This document shows, one piece after another, positions 6,470 to 6,744 of a stretch of 6,744 nt of DNA (position 1 is its first letter; each line of letters starts with the position of its first letter). Position numbers and translations under genes: made by a program. Source of the DNA: Gammaproteobacteria bacterium (GTDB lineage Bacteria; Pseudomonadota; Gammaproteobacteria; Arenicellales; Arenicellaceae); contig JAUHZM010000168.1 in NCBI GenBank assembly GCA_030426005.1, positions 1 to 6,744 of the forward strand, read 5' to 3'. Under the pieces are notes generated by a model, which saw nothing but the letters and a program-made list of their open reading frames with translations, had not been told where the DNA came from and made no database searches.

Positions 6470-6744
6470 CTAACCGAACTCCTGATTCAAAAATTCCAGC
6501 GCATCCACGTAGCCCTGCTTGCCTCGACCGGCAATCTGCGTCAAACAGACATCCTTGATCATAGACACCTGCCGAAACGCCTCGCGCGCGTGAATGTCAG
6601 ACAGATGCACCTCGACAGTTGGTATTTGGCAGCCGGAAATTGCGTCGCGCAGCGCTACTGAATAGTGCGTCAAACCGCCCGGATTAATAATGACAGCATC
6701 TGCCTCGCGGCGATGTGCCTGCAAGTGATCAATGATCACGCCTT
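6470..6744 (-). CDS. aroQ: 3-dehydroquinate dehydratase, type II (AroQ), 5' part outside window
   Basis: Shikimate-pathway enzyme that dehydrates 3-dehydroquinate to 3-dehydroshikimate; the type II enzyme is a small flavodoxin-like dodecamer. Only the C-terminal part is present, about 91 codons up to the TAG at 6470-6472; the family has about 145-150 residues, so roughly the first 55 are missing, including the N-terminal NGPNLNLLG segment and the catalytic Arg/Tyr loop. Visible motifs are DAVIINPGGLTHYSVALRDAI (substrate-binding Asn and His region), then PTVEVHLSDIHAREAFR, which holds the catalytic His of EVHLS and the HAREAFR substrate-anchoring block. The end, GRGKQGYVDALEFL, matches the usual G-x-G-x-x-GY C-terminal pattern. 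The frame continues through a GTG at 6739-6737, which is an internal valine, not a start. It ends 90 bp before tgt; no intrinsic terminator is seen, only a weak TGCTGA/TCAGCA hairpin without a T-run. Confidence 0.95.
   Translation of the reverse strand, partial: GVIIDHLQAHRREADAVIINPGGLTHYSVALRDAISGCQIPTVEVHLSDIHAREAFRQVSMIKDVCLTQIAGRGKQGYVDALEFLNQEFG

Noticed and set aside
6737..6739. GTG as the start codon of a small 89-aa protein at the right edge.
   Set aside because: The frame continues through the window edge, and the residues match the interior of AroQ, so this GTG codes for valine.

Overview
The window looks like ordinary chromosomal housekeeping DNA from a gammaproteobacterium. This rests on the tgt-yajC-secD-secF order, on proteins that align residue by residue with the E. 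coli versions recalled from memory (Tgt 371 aa, SecD 618 aa, SecF 316 aa, GlyA 425 aa), and on a linked glyA-nrdR pair. Base composition looks close to 50% G+C. I cannot name the genus. No mobile elements, CRISPR arrays, tRNA or rRNA genes are visible, and every real gene lies on the minus strand.

Read in the direction of transcription (high to low coordinates): the 3' part of aroQ (type II 3-dehydroquinate dehydratase) enters at the right edge and stops at 6470. After a 90-bp gap holding a good sigma70-type promoter come tgt (queuosine tRNA modification), a 102-bp gap, yajC, a 147-bp gap with nested inverted repeats, secD, a 17-bp gap and secF. A further 102-bp gap with a 9-bp-arm inverted repeat and a candidate promoter precedes glyA. 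After 38 bp comes nrdR, which runs off the left edge a few codons before its expected end. No gap exceeds 300 bases.

Functionally, YajC, SecD and SecF form the accessory membrane complex that helps SecYEG export proteins using the proton motive force. Tgt starts the wobble-base queuosine modification. GlyA supplies glycine and one-carbon units for purines, thymidylate and methionine, and NrdR represses ribonucleotide reductase genes, so glyA-nrdR joins two nodes of nucleotide supply. AroQ belongs to the shikimate pathway and is probably the end of a different unit.

I see no undescribed protein system. The points worth a second look are non-coding: a perfect TATAAT only 7 nt before the tgt ATG, implying a leaderless or nearly leaderless mRNA; a multi-stem element between yajC and secD; the glyA upstream palindrome overlapping a promoter; and a CCGGTGT word that recurs in three of the gaps. 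Comparative gene order is also slightly unusual: aroQ, not queA, precedes tgt, and glyA-nrdR directly follows secF.
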